Positions 1 through 10,800 of a stretch of 32,965 bases of DNA are shown here, piece after piece. Location of the stretch: the NCBI GenBank assembly GCA_943349395.1, contig CALQZH010000006.1:1-32965 (forward strand), written 5' to 3'. The notes below the pieces were generated by a model that did no database searches, was not told where the DNA came from, and saw nothing but the letters and a program-made list of their open reading frames with translations. Positions within the stretch are counted from its first letter, which is position 1, and the number at the start of each line of letters is the position of its first letter. The translations under genes and the position numbers were made by a program. Origin of the DNA: Parcubacteria group bacterium. GTDB lineage: Bacteria > Patescibacteriota > Minisyncoccia > UBA6257 > UBA11618.

Positions 1-99
1 CCCGCGTCTAAACCGCCCGAGAAAATCGAGAAACGGGACGGAGTCCGAAGAAACGCGGAACCCGACGCCATGCACGATGAATGATCTGCCCTGCGTCAT
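1..99 (-). CDS. 5' end of a truncated protein (MTQGRSFIVHGVGFRVSSDSVPFLDFLGRF...), runs off the left edge
   Basis: ATG at 99-97 overlaps the stop codon of the upstream gene (ATGA junction); open to the window edge; same strand as the cluster. Not in the ORF track because it is truncated. Confidence 0.45.
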   Translation of the reverse strand, partial: MTQGRSFIVHGVGFRVSSDSVPFLDFLGRFRRG

Positions 100-854
100 G
101 ATGCGATGACGAGATAAAGGGCGATCTCGCCGAACATCCTGTTGCCGCCGGGAAGGGTCGCGTGGAATCGCTTGCCGCCCCATGAGAACGGCGTGAGAAG
201 CACGTTGCGATTGTATGATACGACGCACCGGAATTTCCTGCCCGTTTCGCGGCTGATGATCCCGAGAAACATCTCCATGAGGAATGGCGAGACGGGAGTG
301 ATATGCCCGAACGGCTTGGGATTCCGCTCGAACATAGAGGGTATGCCTGTAAGGAAGATCTTCAGGGCGGAATACGCATTCGCGACGTTCGGCGACGAAA
401 CGCACAATATCCCGCCCGGAACGACGCACGAAAGCGCATGCCGGAGGAAATGCAACGGATTTTCCAGGTGCTCGATGACTTCGGTGGCGACGACCGCGTC
501 GAAAAGGCCCGGATGAAAATCGGCATTCAAATCGGCCCACACGAAAGAGATATGGGGGATATCCCCTGCCTTGAAAAACGAAGGGTCGATGTCCGCGCAT
601 ACGATCTCATGGGGAGTGGCGGAGGCGGCGAGGAGTTCGGCGATGAGCGAAGCGGTATATCCCTCGCCGCATCCGAGCTCGAGGATGCGGCGAGGCGCGG
701 AGGATCCGTCCATGCGGCGGGAAAGCGCATCGCATACGGCGCGGGCGGCCGAACGGTTGATATTCGGGGCATTATTGGTTCCTATGGCATGGCGCGGCAT
801 ATCAGTTCTATATACCTCATATCCGGCCGAAAGAGAAATATTCTCTCGCGGCAT
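96..854 (-). CDS. Class I SAM-dependent methyltransferase
   Basis: Motif I ILELGCGEGYTASLIAELL, then VCADIDPSFFKAGD, FDAVVATEVIEHLENPLHFLR and VVPGGILCVSSPN: typical Methyltransf_11/23-type order. Start could also be the internal Met at about 800. Confidence 0.85.
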   Translation of the reverse strand: MPRENISLSAGYEVYRTDMPRHAIGTNNAPNINRSAARAVCDALSRRMDGSSAPRRILELGCGEGYTASLIAELLAASATPHEIVCADIDPSFFKAGDIPHISFVWADLNADFHPGLFDAVVATEVIEHLENPLHFLRHALSCVVPGGILCVSSPNVANAYSALKIFLTGIPSMFERNPKPFGHITPVSPFLMEMFLGIISRETGRKFRCVVSYNRNVLLTPFSWGGKRFHATLPGGNRMFGEIALYLVIAS

Positions 855-1914
855 CCGATGCGCCAGGGAGAGAATCCGCGAAGAGTCCTGCCCGATCGAG
901 CATTGCGATCACGGCATCGTCCCGACCGATCGCCGTACGGATGGCATCCGGCAATCCGGACTCCGCGCCATATGCGAGAACATACCCCCTCCGCGAAAGA
1001 TCCGCGAATGCGGGAGTGCCGGAAACGATCGCGGGGACCCGGGCGGAAAACGATTCGAGAAGGACGAGCGGCATGTCCATAGTATCCCGTTCCGATCGGG
1101 GAGGGAGGACGACGGCTCCCGCGCAGGACAGGGCGGCCGGAACGTCTATATTCCTCTCGAGAAGGACGTTCGGAAGGTTCCCGGCCATGATGCGCCGTTC
1201 GAGGCAGGAAAATGCGCGCGCCCCGCGCCGGCCGAAATCGCGGATCGCGAGCCTGAAACGGCAATCGGGCAATGCGCGGGCGGCATCGAGCACGGCATCC
1301 GCTCCAGCTCCGGAATCGGCGCTCGAAAGATACAGGACAGTTCGCGGATAGGATTCGTCGGATGCGGAAGGTGGCGGGGCCGCCCTGCGGAGCCCGGCGC
1401 TCCATACGAACGTCGCGATGCGATCGGACGGAATGCCGAGCGCCATGAGCCTGTCGCGCATGAACAAGGACCGTACTGAATACGAAACGCTCTTGCCGCC
1501 GAATACGGCGAAAAAGAGACGCTGGACGAATCCGGCATCCCGAAGGGAAAAAATGGCGACGCAGAGGGGAATCCGCGGGCACAGGAGCCTCGCGAGGGCC
1601 AAGGGCAAGATGAACGACCAGTCGAGGGAAAAGGCCGCGATGCCCCGGACATCGCGCCTGCGGATCTCGCGCGCGATGCGGACGGCATTCGAAATCCATA
1701 GGAGATATTTGAGAGGGCGCGAGGGAAACGATGAGATCCACGGGAGCACAGTGGCATGGGGCGACGCCGGAACGTCTCCGCCATACGAATGCTGGGTAAA
1801 GACGAGAAAACGGTCTCCCCTGCCGCCTGCGGCGGATACGGCAGCCCAGGCGCTCTTCTGGATGCCCTCGATGAACGGCTCGTGGATTTCGGGGGCGAAA
1901 ACGGCAATGGTCAT
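817..1914 (-). CDS. Glycosyltransferase family 4-like (GT-B)
   Basis: MTIAVFAPEIHEPFIEGIQ... start gives a 4-nt ATGA overlap with the upstream gene's stop; C-terminal DMPLVLLESFSARVPAIVSGTPAFADL resembles the GT4 E-x7-E region. The ORF track start at 1965 would overlap the upstream gene by 55 nt. Confidence 0.75.
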   Translation of the reverse strand: MTIAVFAPEIHEPFIEGIQKSAWAAVSAAGGRGDRFLVFTQHSYGGDVPASPHATVLPWISSFPSRPLKYLLWISNAVRIAREIRRRDVRGIAAFSLDWSFILPLALARLLCPRIPLCVAIFSLRDAGFVQRLFFAVFGGKSVSYSVRSLFMRDRLMALGIPSDRIATFVWSAGLRRAAPPPSASDESYPRTVLYLSSADSGAGADAVLDAARALPDCRFRLAIRDFGRRGARAFSCLERRIMAGNLPNVLLERNIDVPAALSCAGAVVLPPRSERDTMDMPLVLLESFSARVPAIVSGTPAFADLSRRGYVLAYGAESGLPDAIRTAIGRDDAVIAMLDRAGLFADSLPGASDAAREYFSFGRI

Positions 1915-3671
1915 AAGGATGAGAATAGGTCCGCTTCCTGGCGCGAAACGGCCTCCGTGCCGCACGCGCGCACGACGACTTCCCGCGCGCGCGCCGCGTG
2001 CTCGCGAGCAACCGCCGGATTACGAAGGTAGGATACCATGTTCCCTGCCAATGCCGCGGCATCATGCGGATCATGGAAAAGGGCGGACTCCCGGAACACA
2101 CCCGCGAAGGAAAGGGTGCGCGGAAGGCAAAGGCAGAGCCCGCATGCGGCGGCTTCGTACGCCGCGAGGCACTGGCCCTCCGAAACGGAACTGTTCGCAT
2201 ACAGGTATCGCCGGCTCAACTCCTCGGGCAAGCGGCTATGGGGAACGAAACGACGAAGCACGACCGACCGTTCGAGGCCGAGGGAACGGACGAGGGGTTC
2301 AAACGAAGGATCACGCACCTCGCCTATGACATGGAACGCGATGTCCGGAAAGGAACGCCTCACGATGGCGAAGGCCCGAAGGATAGTCGGGATATCCTTG
2401 TCAGGGGTGACATTCCCGAGGAATACGATCCCGTTGCGCGCATGCGATCCCCGCTCGCGGAAATGGACGGAGTCGACCGCAAGCGGGATGACGGCGATTT
2501 TCACGGGAGGAAGTCCGCGCGCGACGAGAAATTCCTTCTCCTCGGGAGTGACGACGCGCACGCGCTTTGACAGGCGGAAGACGATATCCTGCACGATCTG
2601 CTTCCACGGCGCCCTCCTCCGCACGGAATCATGGGTCATGAAAGCGGTACGGGGGCATATGAAAGGAGCGATCATCGACTGCCATACGAGCGTGCCGGCA
2701 TACACGGCATCGTGCCGATGCGACCAGAAAAAAAGGAGATACCGGAAGGGATTCTCGTAGGTGAAGATTGGGAACCCGTCATACTGCGGATCATCCGCGA
2801 TCCGGACCTCGGGACGGACGGCGTAGAGGATCGGATCGAATCCGGCACGGCGTGCCGAGCGAAGGGCGTGCAGATGGTAATTCTCAACAGGAGAAAGGGA
2901 AAAGAGCTGGGCATGATAGCCGACGGCTATCTCGATGAGCGTGCGAGGACGCTTCCGGGCGATGATGAGGACATAGGGCGCGAACGCCGGGAACCGGGAA
3001 AGTCCGAGATAGAGGCGGTACGCGAAGCGCCGCCATCCCCGCAAGGAATCTTTCCCCGCCTCGGCAAGGGACGAATAACGGATGGGGATACAATGGAGGA
3101 TGTCGAAGCCGTTGCCGCGGAGGATGCGCATGGCGCGCCATGGGGAAAACGTATGGAATGAAAGGCCTTTTCGCCGGTTGCGGGCGTATCCGCGCGAGAC
3201 GAAAGGATTAGAAGAGTTACGGATGTCGCAGAGTACGTAGCCGCCGGAACGGACGGCTGATCCGGCATGCTCGAGGAATGAGGCGATATCATACCGAGAA
3301 CGGAGATTATGGAGCGTATTGCATGAAAGCACAGCATCGAAGCGGAGGGTGTTGCGGGGATCGGACAGCGAGCCGGCGAGAGATCCGAGAACGAGTTCCG
3401 TCTCGGAACCGGCTGCCGTCCTGGCAGCGGCGAGCATGTCAGGAGAATCGTCGACTCCCGTGAGATGCGCGCCGGGGACGGCCACGCGGAGCTTCGCGAG
3501 AATCGCGCCATTGCCGCAGCCGAGCTCGAGGAACGAGGGGGATGGCGGAAGATGGGAGGCATGCAGGAAATCAGCCGCGGCACGGCGAACCAGCTCTTCC
3601 AAGTCGGCCGCCCGCCCGTACGTATGGGAAATGCCGCGCCAAAAATCAGGTATGGGATCGCGATCGGGCAT
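1911..3671 (-). CDS. Fused SAM methyltransferase (N-term) + glycosyltransferase (C-term)
   Basis: N-term FLELGCGNGAILAKLRVAVPGAHLTGVDDSPDMLAAAR (MTase motif I); C-term GIVFLGNVTPDKDIPTILRAFAIVRRSFPDIAFHVIGEV ... LPEELSRRYLYANSSVSEGQCLAAYEAAACG (GT4 family). Confidence 0.8.
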   Translation of the reverse strand: MPDRDPIPDFWRGISHTYGRAADLEELVRRAAADFLHASHLPPSPSFLELGCGNGAILAKLRVAVPGAHLTGVDDSPDMLAAARTAAGSETELVLGSLAGSLSDPRNTLRFDAVLSCNTLHNLRSRYDIASFLEHAGSAVRSGGYVLCDIRNSSNPFVSRGYARNRRKGLSFHTFSPWRAMRILRGNGFDILHCIPIRYSSLAEAGKDSLRGWRRFAYRLYLGLSRFPAFAPYVLIIARKRPRTLIEIAVGYHAQLFSLSPVENYHLHALRSARRAGFDPILYAVRPEVRIADDPQYDGFPIFTYENPFRYLLFFWSHRHDAVYAGTLVWQSMIAPFICPRTAFMTHDSVRRRAPWKQIVQDIVFRLSKRVRVVTPEEKEFLVARGLPPVKIAVIPLAVDSVHFRERGSHARNGIVFLGNVTPDKDIPTILRAFAIVRRSFPDIAFHVIGEVRDPSFEPLVRSLGLERSVVLRRFVPHSRLPEELSRRYLYANSSVSEGQCLAAYEAAACGLCLCLPRTLSFAGVFRESALFHDPHDAAALAGNMVSYLRNPAVAREHAARAREVVVRACGTEAVSRQEADLFSSL

Positions 3672-3684
3672 AGTGCCTATATAA

Positions 3685-4323
3685 TCACGATTTCATGAAA
3701 TAAGCGAATCGCCTGACGGCTCCGAAGCGGCGGAAGTAGCGATAATAGGCGAAGCGGAGCCATGAGCATTCCTTGCGCTCGGGAACTTCGATTACCCCCC
3801 ACTTGCGCTTGAAGAATGCGACGCGGGCGAGATCCTCGTCGTGCATGCCATCGAATCCCAGGAGCCCGAGATTCGCATAACGATACGCGCGGGAACGGAA
3901 AAACGATAATGCAGCATCGAGCGCGGCGTAATTCGGGCATGCGGGCCGGAAACGCGCGTCGGTCGCGGACAGGGAGAGATACGCCGTCGCATGTCCCGGA
4001 AAATACGTATGGGCAGGATGGGGATCGAATAAGACGAACGAGCACGGGGTCTCCCCGGAATATGCGACGAAAAGATCGAGAGACCGGTCGGCGAGAAGCG
4101 TGTCGAATGCCGGATCGTAAGGTATCGATTCCGAGGCGAGAACGGATCGGAGCATTGCCCAGCATGCGGCAAGGACGGCATGCGGCCGATCGGAAAGATG
4201 AGAGACGCGGATGGAGGCATGGGCCGCACGACGGATTTCGGTCCGGCATGACAGCCGCGAACGCCAGGAAGCCTCATTCTCGGAAAAATCGATATACGCG
4301 TTCTTATAGGACAGTGCGGGCAT
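3685..4323 (-). CDS. Possible acyltransferase (GNAT/FemAB-like fold), hypothetical
   Basis: 212 aa in the same-strand cluster; LDLFVAYSGETPCSFVLFDPHP...FPGHATAYLSLSATD... is reminiscent of GNAT-like proteins; weak. Confidence 0.5.
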   Translation of the reverse strand: MPALSYKNAYIDFSENEASWRSRLSCRTEIRRAAHASIRVSHLSDRPHAVLAACWAMLRSVLASESIPYDPAFDTLLADRSLDLFVAYSGETPCSFVLFDPHPAHTYFPGHATAYLSLSATDARFRPACPNYAALDAALSFFRSRAYRYANLGLLGFDGMHDEDLARVAFFKRKWGVIEVPERKECSWLRFAYYRYFRRFGAVRRFAYFMKS

Positions 4324-5533
4324 AGGAAAATGTCACGGTGAAGTTCGCTGCCTGGGCGACGATGGAAGCGATCGCGGCTCCGTGCATCCCGTATGCGGGG
4401 ACGAGCATGAAGCCGAGAATCACGTTCAGGATTCCCGCGCCGAGAGTCGCAATGAAATCGGCGGACTGCCTGTTCCGCGCGAACAGGAAATAATCGAGGA
4501 AACTGCCGGGAAATACGAAAACGAGCATCCAGACGAGCAGGCGGAAAACCCCCACGGAAGGCTCGTATCCGGGCCCGAAAAGGGCGGGGATGAGATATCC
4601 CGCGAAAAGGGAGAGTAGGACCGCGACAAGGACGCCGCCGGAAGAAAGGATGAGCATCATCCGGGAAAAGATGCGCCGGCGGAACGCGGGATCGCCCGAG
4701 CGCTCCGAAAGCGCCGGGAATATCGCGCTCGAGAGGAAGGCGGGTATCAGGGCGGCCGAAGCGACGATCCGGGCCGCGACGGCGTATCGGCCGACATCGG
4801 CCGCTTCCCCGAAGATGCCTATGATGATCTGGTCGGCCGAGAAGAAAAGGAAACTCGTAAGGCCGAAAAGGGCCATGGGGAAGCCGTTCTTGAGAAGCCA
4901 GGCCCCCTCATGCGAGGAAAAGGAGGCTGGACGGAAGGCGCCGCGCGCGAATGCGAAGCTCGCGCACAGGCTGACTGCGGCACCCGCGAGATACATGGCC
5001 GCAAGGGCTTCGGGAGAAGGATGGGAATAGAGGAAGAAATAGGCCCCGATGAGAACAGCTGCGCTCTCCATGACATTCGCGACGAACTCGTATTCCATCC
5101 TCTGCATGCCCCGGAGGATACTGGCGAAGAAATCGCGGATATGGCTCACGACGAGGAGAAGGACGACGAAGCCGAACAAGGGTCCGGAAAGACGGGAGAA
5201 AAGATAGCCGACGCACGCAAGGATTCCGAAAACGGTCGCCGAGGCAATTTTCATTGAACGGGCCGTCGAGAGGAGCGCCGGACGGACGGTACGCGTATGA
5301 TATTCCCGAACCACCAACGTCCCGAGTCCTAGATCGGCGAAGATGAAAAAGGCGCCGGCAAAAGAAAGGCAATAGGAAAAAGATCCATATCCGGCAGGGC
5401 CCAAGATGCGCGCCGCGAGAACGGCGACGCCGAGCTTCAAGATGCGGGTGATGCCATAGCTCGCGGCAAGCCAGAACGCGTTCTTCATTACCGTCTGGCG
5501 GAAGGATACATTCGAAAAAAGAAATAGGAACAT
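4304..5533 (-). CDS. Polysaccharide flippase (Wzx/MATE-like, oligosaccharide transporter)
   Basis: 409 aa, many hydrophobic helices; N-term NAFWLAASYGITRILKLGVAVLAARILGPAGYGSFSYCLSFAGAFFIFADLGLGTLVVREY is characteristic of the PST family. Confidence 0.9.
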   Translation of the reverse strand: MFLFLFSNVSFRQTVMKNAFWLAASYGITRILKLGVAVLAARILGPAGYGSFSYCLSFAGAFFIFADLGLGTLVVREYHTRTVRPALLSTARSMKIASATVFGILACVGYLFSRLSGPLFGFVVLLLVVSHIRDFFASILRGMQRMEYEFVANVMESAAVLIGAYFFLYSHPSPEALAAMYLAGAAVSLCASFAFARGAFRPASFSSHEGAWLLKNGFPMALFGLTSFLFFSADQIIIGIFGEAADVGRYAVAARIVASAALIPAFLSSAIFPALSERSGDPAFRRRIFSRMMLILSSGGVLVAVLLSLFAGYLIPALFGPGYEPSVGVFRLLVWMLVFVFPGSFLDYFLFARNRQSADFIATLGAGILNVILGFMLVPAYGMHGAAIASIVAQAANFTVTFSYARTVL

Positions 5534-5535
5534 GA

Positions 5536-7770
5536 CTATTCGGGAAGGCCGAGATCGAGCAGAATACCTTTTAGCGACGGGTACTGAGGCGACTTCTTCA
5601 GGTCCTCGGACCTCATGACCTCGCGCAGGATATTGCGGGCGGCATCGAACTGCCGGTCAAAATAATACACAAGCCCGAGCTTGAGCTTCGACTCCGTATC
5701 GCGAGGATCGAAAAGGAACGCTTGCTGGAAATACCTGATCGAGCGGGCGTAGTCCTCGGCGTCGCCGAAATACGAGCCGAGCATGGCCGCTTCGGGAGCG
5801 CTCTTGGGCTTCCTGCCGAGCGTCTCCGCCGCATCGATCTCGCGGGCCGCGCCAGCCGCATCCCCTATCTGAATCAAGAGCATGCCGTACTCGAAATGCG
5901 AATCACCAACTTGAAGATCGAGAGAGATAGCCCGACGTAATGCATCCGTCGCCCCCTGCTTATCGCCTTTCAAGTACAAGATCTTCGAAAGGATAGAAAG
6001 TGTCGTCTGTCGGCCAGGAGAAAGCTTCTCGGCGGCAATAAGCGCCTGCTCGGCCTCGAAAAGATACGACGCATCGATATCGCTCACGGTCGTCACGAAT
6101 TCGGCGAATGCAATGAAAAAAGAATAGTCGAAAGGGTTGTTGCGGATTGCCGAGCGTAACTCGTCAGCCGCGCGAGCGATCGTTGTGCGCTCGTCGGGAA
6201 GCGCCACATTCTGCTGACGCAATTGTCCGAGAAGCGGCGCGAGATCCTTGCGAACGTAATCGATGTACGGCGTATGCACGGAAAGCGCCTCATCGAATGC
6301 CGCCTTTCCCTCGGGAATACGCCGCTGGATGAACTCGTTTAGCGCCGTCCACTCCGCATGGCTCGCCCGCCACACGGGATAATATGCGAAATAGGAAAGC
6401 GCGACGAAAGCAAGGCTACACGGAACGGCAAACGGAAGGCTTAGAGGATGTTCTGAACGGCTCGAGAGAATATCGGGCTCATCGGAAGAAGCGATATATG
6501 CCGCAACGATCGCGAGCATCACGTAGCTCGTCAGGGTATCGAATGCAAAGAAATTCTGGACGAGATAGGCGGCGAGCAAAGCCGAAAGCCACGGTTCGCG
6601 GCGAGACCGCCATGCGAGAAACCCAAACAGGAAAATATAAAGGGCGAAACCGACCACACCCGTTTCCGCGAGCGATTGTACGAAGGCATTATGAGGCTTG
6701 TCGAACCCGATCTCCCCGAAACCATACCGCAAAAGTCGCGGATCGTAATGCGTATTGAACCCCGCATGGAAATTCTCGGATCCCCAGCCGAAGATCGGCT
6801 TATCGGCGAAAGCTTTGAGACCGATCCGCCACGCCATGAGCCGCGGCGCGGCTTGAAATCCCTGAATAGATAGACGTGAGAAAACAGGTATGGCCTGCCA
6901 CGCGGGATTCGCTCGCGTAACCCAGAAGAAGCATGAAAAAACGATGAGGCAGGCCCATGCGACAGCTATCGCCGCCCGCCCCCTACGCGCAGAAATTCCG
7001 CCTAAAGGAACCGGACGCACGGCATAAAAAAGGGATAGGACGACGAGCCCGGTAATGAATCCAAGGAGAGCGCCGCGGGTCTGCGTCATCAGCATCACGA
7101 CCGTATCGAACAAGGCGATAACCGCGAAAAATGCGGCGAATCCCCTCTCCCTCCCCGCCCACGCCTGAAACGCATAGTGTCCCGCTATGAAGATATGGAA
7201 CAGAAGATATGCGGCGAGGAATATCGGATTACCAACGGTTCCCGAAAACCGATCGCCAACTGCCTCGAAGAAAATCGAAGGGAAAATGAGCTGGAGCACG
7301 GGAAAAAAGGCCACGAGAAAGCTCGCGCCTGACGACCATGCGAGGTACGTCCTCCAAGCAGCCAAGCCTCGGATCATCCCGGAAAGCATGACGAAAAACG
7401 CCCCTATATGAAGGATGAGAAAAAGGCCTGTCATCCGCTCGGGAATGGACCAGAAACTGCGCGCGAAATCGATGCCCAGCGCAGATGATAAGAAGAGAAC
7501 GGTAAAATAGGCGAGAAGTGCGAAACCGATGGCGCTCCGTCGCGGACGGAACTTGGGCTCGGCATAAGCGAGAACGGCATAGCACGCGGAAATAAGTGCG
7601 ATCAAAATCTCGAAAAAAAGGGTTTTCGCGGTGATGAGAGGACTCATCAAATGATGCTGGAATACGAGCGGCGTGAATAATAAGGCATAAAGCCCGAATA
7701 TCACGAAACGTCGCATGGAGAGGGAGAAAAGCATAGAGAGAGGGATTATATGGGCATAATCATACGGCAA
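5536..7770 (-). CDS. O-antigen ligase / Wzy-type polymerase with C-terminal TPR-like region
   Basis: Multi-TM N-terminal half, PIFGWGSENFHAGFNTHYDPR...DKPHNAFVQSLAETGVVGFALYIFLFG (Wzy_C), then TPR-like helical repeats. Start may be internal (MLFSLSMRRF). Confidence 0.85.
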   Translation of the reverse strand: MPYDYAHIIPLSMLFSLSMRRFVIFGLYALLFTPLVFQHHLMSPLITAKTLFFEILIALISACYAVLAYAEPKFRPRRSAIGFALLAYFTVLFLSSALGIDFARSFWSIPERMTGLFLILHIGAFFVMLSGMIRGLAAWRTYLAWSSGASFLVAFFPVLQLIFPSIFFEAVGDRFSGTVGNPIFLAAYLLFHIFIAGHYAFQAWAGRERGFAAFFAVIALFDTVVMLMTQTRGALLGFITGLVVLSLFYAVRPVPLGGISARRGRAAIAVAWACLIVFSCFFWVTRANPAWQAIPVFSRLSIQGFQAAPRLMAWRIGLKAFADKPIFGWGSENFHAGFNTHYDPRLLRYGFGEIGFDKPHNAFVQSLAETGVVGFALYIFLFGFLAWRSRREPWLSALLAAYLVQNFFAFDTLTSYVMLAIVAAYIASSDEPDILSSRSEHPLSLPFAVPCSLAFVALSYFAYYPVWRASHAEWTALNEFIQRRIPEGKAAFDEALSVHTPYIDYVRKDLAPLLGQLRQQNVALPDERTTIARAADELRSAIRNNPFDYSFFIAFAEFVTTVSDIDASYLFEAEQALIAAEKLSPGRQTTLSILSKILYLKGDKQGATDALRRAISLDLQVGDSHFEYGMLLIQIGDAAGAAREIDAAETLGRKPKSAPEAAMLGSYFGDAEDYARSIRYFQQAFLFDPRDTESKLKLGLVYYFDRQFDAARNILREVMRSEDLKKSPQYPSLKGILLDLGLPE

Positions 7771-7771
7771 A

Positions 7772-7806
7772 AGCCCCTGGCTCTCAAGACCAGGGGCTGT
7801 ATTGCC
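7772..7806 (-). terminator. Intrinsic terminator downstream of the S-layer-like gene
   Basis: Minus strand AGCCCCTGG-TCTTGAGAG-CCAGGGGCT followed by TTT: 9-bp GC-rich perfect stem with a T run. Confidence 0.6.
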
Positions 7807-7836
7807 TACGCTACACCACTATACCTAATTCCCAGG

Positions 7837-10800
7837 CTATTCGTAACTGACTGTTCCGATAAGCAAGGGGTAGGTAAGCGAGGGGTCCCACGTGATACCC
7901 GTACCCGTGCTCGTACCATCAGTCCACAAGAGTCCGCTTGAGGTATTGACAGTCACAGAGACCGAGTCCGCCGTGTTGGCGTTCTGGGTGAAGTTGACGG
8001 CATCGACCCTCAACTTAATACCCTTGGTCGTTCCGGCGCTGATAAGCGCGTTAGGAGCGAAGGTTACCGTGCAGGTATTACCCGCTATAGGCGTACAGGT
8101 CTGCGAGGTCGTCGCACTGCCCCAACCGCTGCCAGGGGTATCCGAGTCGATAAGTTCGACAGGGAAGGCCGTCGCTCCGCTCGTAACCGCCAAACCGGCG
8201 AACTTGAGAACGACAGTGCTCATCGTGAGCGAAAACTGGCTGCTCGCGCTGAAGTTGAGCATTGCGATCTCATCGCCGCTACCGCGAGTCCTGCCGGACA
8301 CTGCGCCGAGTATGGTCGACGTAAGCGACGGCTTGGAGCGGTACACGATCTGCGCGGAGTTCGATCCGGACGGAGTTCCCGAGACAGTCGTTGCCTGGCT
8401 CGAGTCCTTGCCGAATGCGATCACGCTCGTCGTGGCGCTGATGCCGAACACGTGCGAGGATCCGGACTTCGCGCCGTTCGAGCTGAAGGACACGACATCG
8501 CCCTTCAGGGTAACGGTCTTCGCGGTGTTCTTCGGAATGATGAACGTCGATCCGGAACCGAGGCTGAACGCGATCGTCGAGCTCGCGCTCGAGCTACCCA
8601 TGACGGGAGCATTGATCGTCGCAAGCAAGGTCGCGCCATCGTACAACGCGAGGTTGCTGAACGCGGTTCCGCCGCTCGTGTTGTTGGTGATCGTGTCGCG
8701 GAAGGTGATGTCCGTCACGCGGATATCTTCCGTGTTGTCGGCTTCGAGCCTCAGCTTGTAGAGGACGTTATCCGTCGACTCCATGACGAGGTACTTCGAA
8801 GACGTGTTAGACGAGTCGGTCGTGAGGGTCAGCGTGGATCCGGAAGAAATCGTCAGACTCTGTCCGTTCGCCACCGCGGGCCATGTAATCGCGCTATTCG
8901 ACGTCTGTCCGTTCGCGCTACCAGTCGAGAGGTCGAAGACCGTCGAGTGGGTCGCCTGCGTCGTAGACGTCAGGATGTCCGCGTACAGATCAACCGTAAC
9001 CGAACCGCCGGCCGGGACGATGATCGGGTTCGAGCCCGAGAACGACATGGCCAAATCGGTGTCGCCGACGATCGCCTGCGTGGTGCCGAACTGCGTTCCG
9101 CCGACCATTACCCGGAGGTTCTGGGCGTCGAAGAGGTCATTGGCCTCTTTCCTGAACGTGAGGGTCGATACCTTCTCTCCTTCTGCCGACGAGGCGTTCA
9201 AGATGAAGGATGCGACACGCACGCCGTTCGCACCCGCGACATTGGTCGAGGTTCCGAACGAGGGGTTCGTTGCAACCGTGAGCGGAGTCGTGGCAATTAC
9301 GAGCGAATTACCGTTCGCAGTGCCGCCAACCGATGAAACAAACGAGATCTGGCCCTCCAAGTTCGCGCTGATAGGCGCTCCCAAGGACGCGCGCAGGCTC
9401 GTGATGTTCGCGGTGCTCAACAGGTCAACCTTCACGGACAGCACGCGAGTCGTGTTGGCCGGAACGATGTAGTTGATGTACGACGAGCTCGTGCCGAAGT
9501 CTATGTCACACGAAGTGGAAGCGATAGACCCCGTAACGTTCGCGCTGTCGCAACTCGACTGGCCCCAAGAGCCGGAAGGCGAGGAAACTGTAGTTCCCAC
9601 GGAATTTCCGACATCGTCGATGACGGAGATGTTGCGAACGTCTCCGCTCACCGCGCCCGAGCTGTCACCGACGTTCAAGAGGGTAACGGGCAAGAAGCGA
9701 ACCTTGACCGGCTCGCCTCCCGCATAGAGGCTGAACTTCGCAAGGGTGATATTCGACGCGCCGAGCGGAATATTCGCCGTCGGAGTCGACGTATCCTTGT
9801 TGACCGTCACGCGGCCCTGGTTGATCGTAACCGTGGTCGGCGTTCCGGACGTCGTCGCAGTCACGTTCGTGTTGTACTGCGTGTCGTAGAAAACCGCGTC
9901 ATAGGGGCGGAGTATGTTCCACGCCATGGTGCGGTTCGGGCTTCCTGCTACATCAACGCGCACCTCGAAGGTGTTGTTACCGGTCGGGATGCGGACATCG
10001 GTAGTCGGAATGAAGACGACTTTGCCGTCCACACCGATCATCGAAGCCGTCGCGACGGCGACGCCATTGATGCTCAATTTCGCGTTCTTGAGGTCTGCCG
10101 TGTTCGCGGAACCGACAACGGTGAACTTAAGACTCTTCAAGAGAACTGCGCTGTTCGTCACGTTGACGGTCGCGGAGTGCGCGAGGAACGCGTTCGTTCC
10201 CGCATCGACGGTCGAACCGGACGAGGCGTAGGTGTAGGACACCGCGCCAAGAGACGGATTCGTGACCGTGGTAACGGTCAAGGTCGGGCCCGATACCGGC
10301 AAGCCGGTTACCGCGCCGTTTCCTGCGGTCGTCACCATGTCCAGCCTCCATCCGAGCGTGTTGCCCGCGGATGCGGACGAGCTCAAATCCATGCGGAGGG
10401 TAACGACGCGGCTCTGGCCGGCGTTAACCATCATGTTCAAGCCGTCGAACATCGCGATGCCGTTGTTCAGGGACGAGTACTGGGCGAATACGACGCCCGA
10501 TTCATCAGCCAAGTATAAGTTGCTGATGTTGCTGTCGCTTACCACGCCCGTGCGGGAAAGCTTCAGGTTCGTGACCGTGACGCCGGCCATGTTCGATGCC
10601 GTGAAGGTGTACTTCGCGACGTCAATCTGTCCTGCGCCTGCGATCGCGCTGCCGGAGGGCTGCATGCCCGCCGCGCTAACCGAGACGCCTGCTCCCGGAA
10701 CCGTGGTTCCCGGAACCGTCGGCATCGTCGGCATCGTCGGGTTCGGCATAGTGGTACCGTCCGCCATCATCGAGGCGTACTTCGCGCGCGAAATCGCGCC

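Noticed and set aside
782-2200. 472-aa minus-strand Arg/Pro-rich ORF
   Set aside because: Alternative frame over the glycosyltransferase gene and neighbouring ORFs; composition is typical of a frame-shifted GC-rich reading.
7892-9336. Long plus-strand ORFs (289 and 294 aa) opposite the S-layer-like gene
   Set aside because: Antisense to a 1086-aa ORF with signal peptide and PG-binding domain; shadow ORFs with biased composition typical of GC-rich antisense frames.
10700-10740. Short direct repeats (ggcatcgtc) in the S-layer-like gene
   Set aside because: They encode the MPT-type Pro/Thr linker, an ordinary low-complexity coding repeat.
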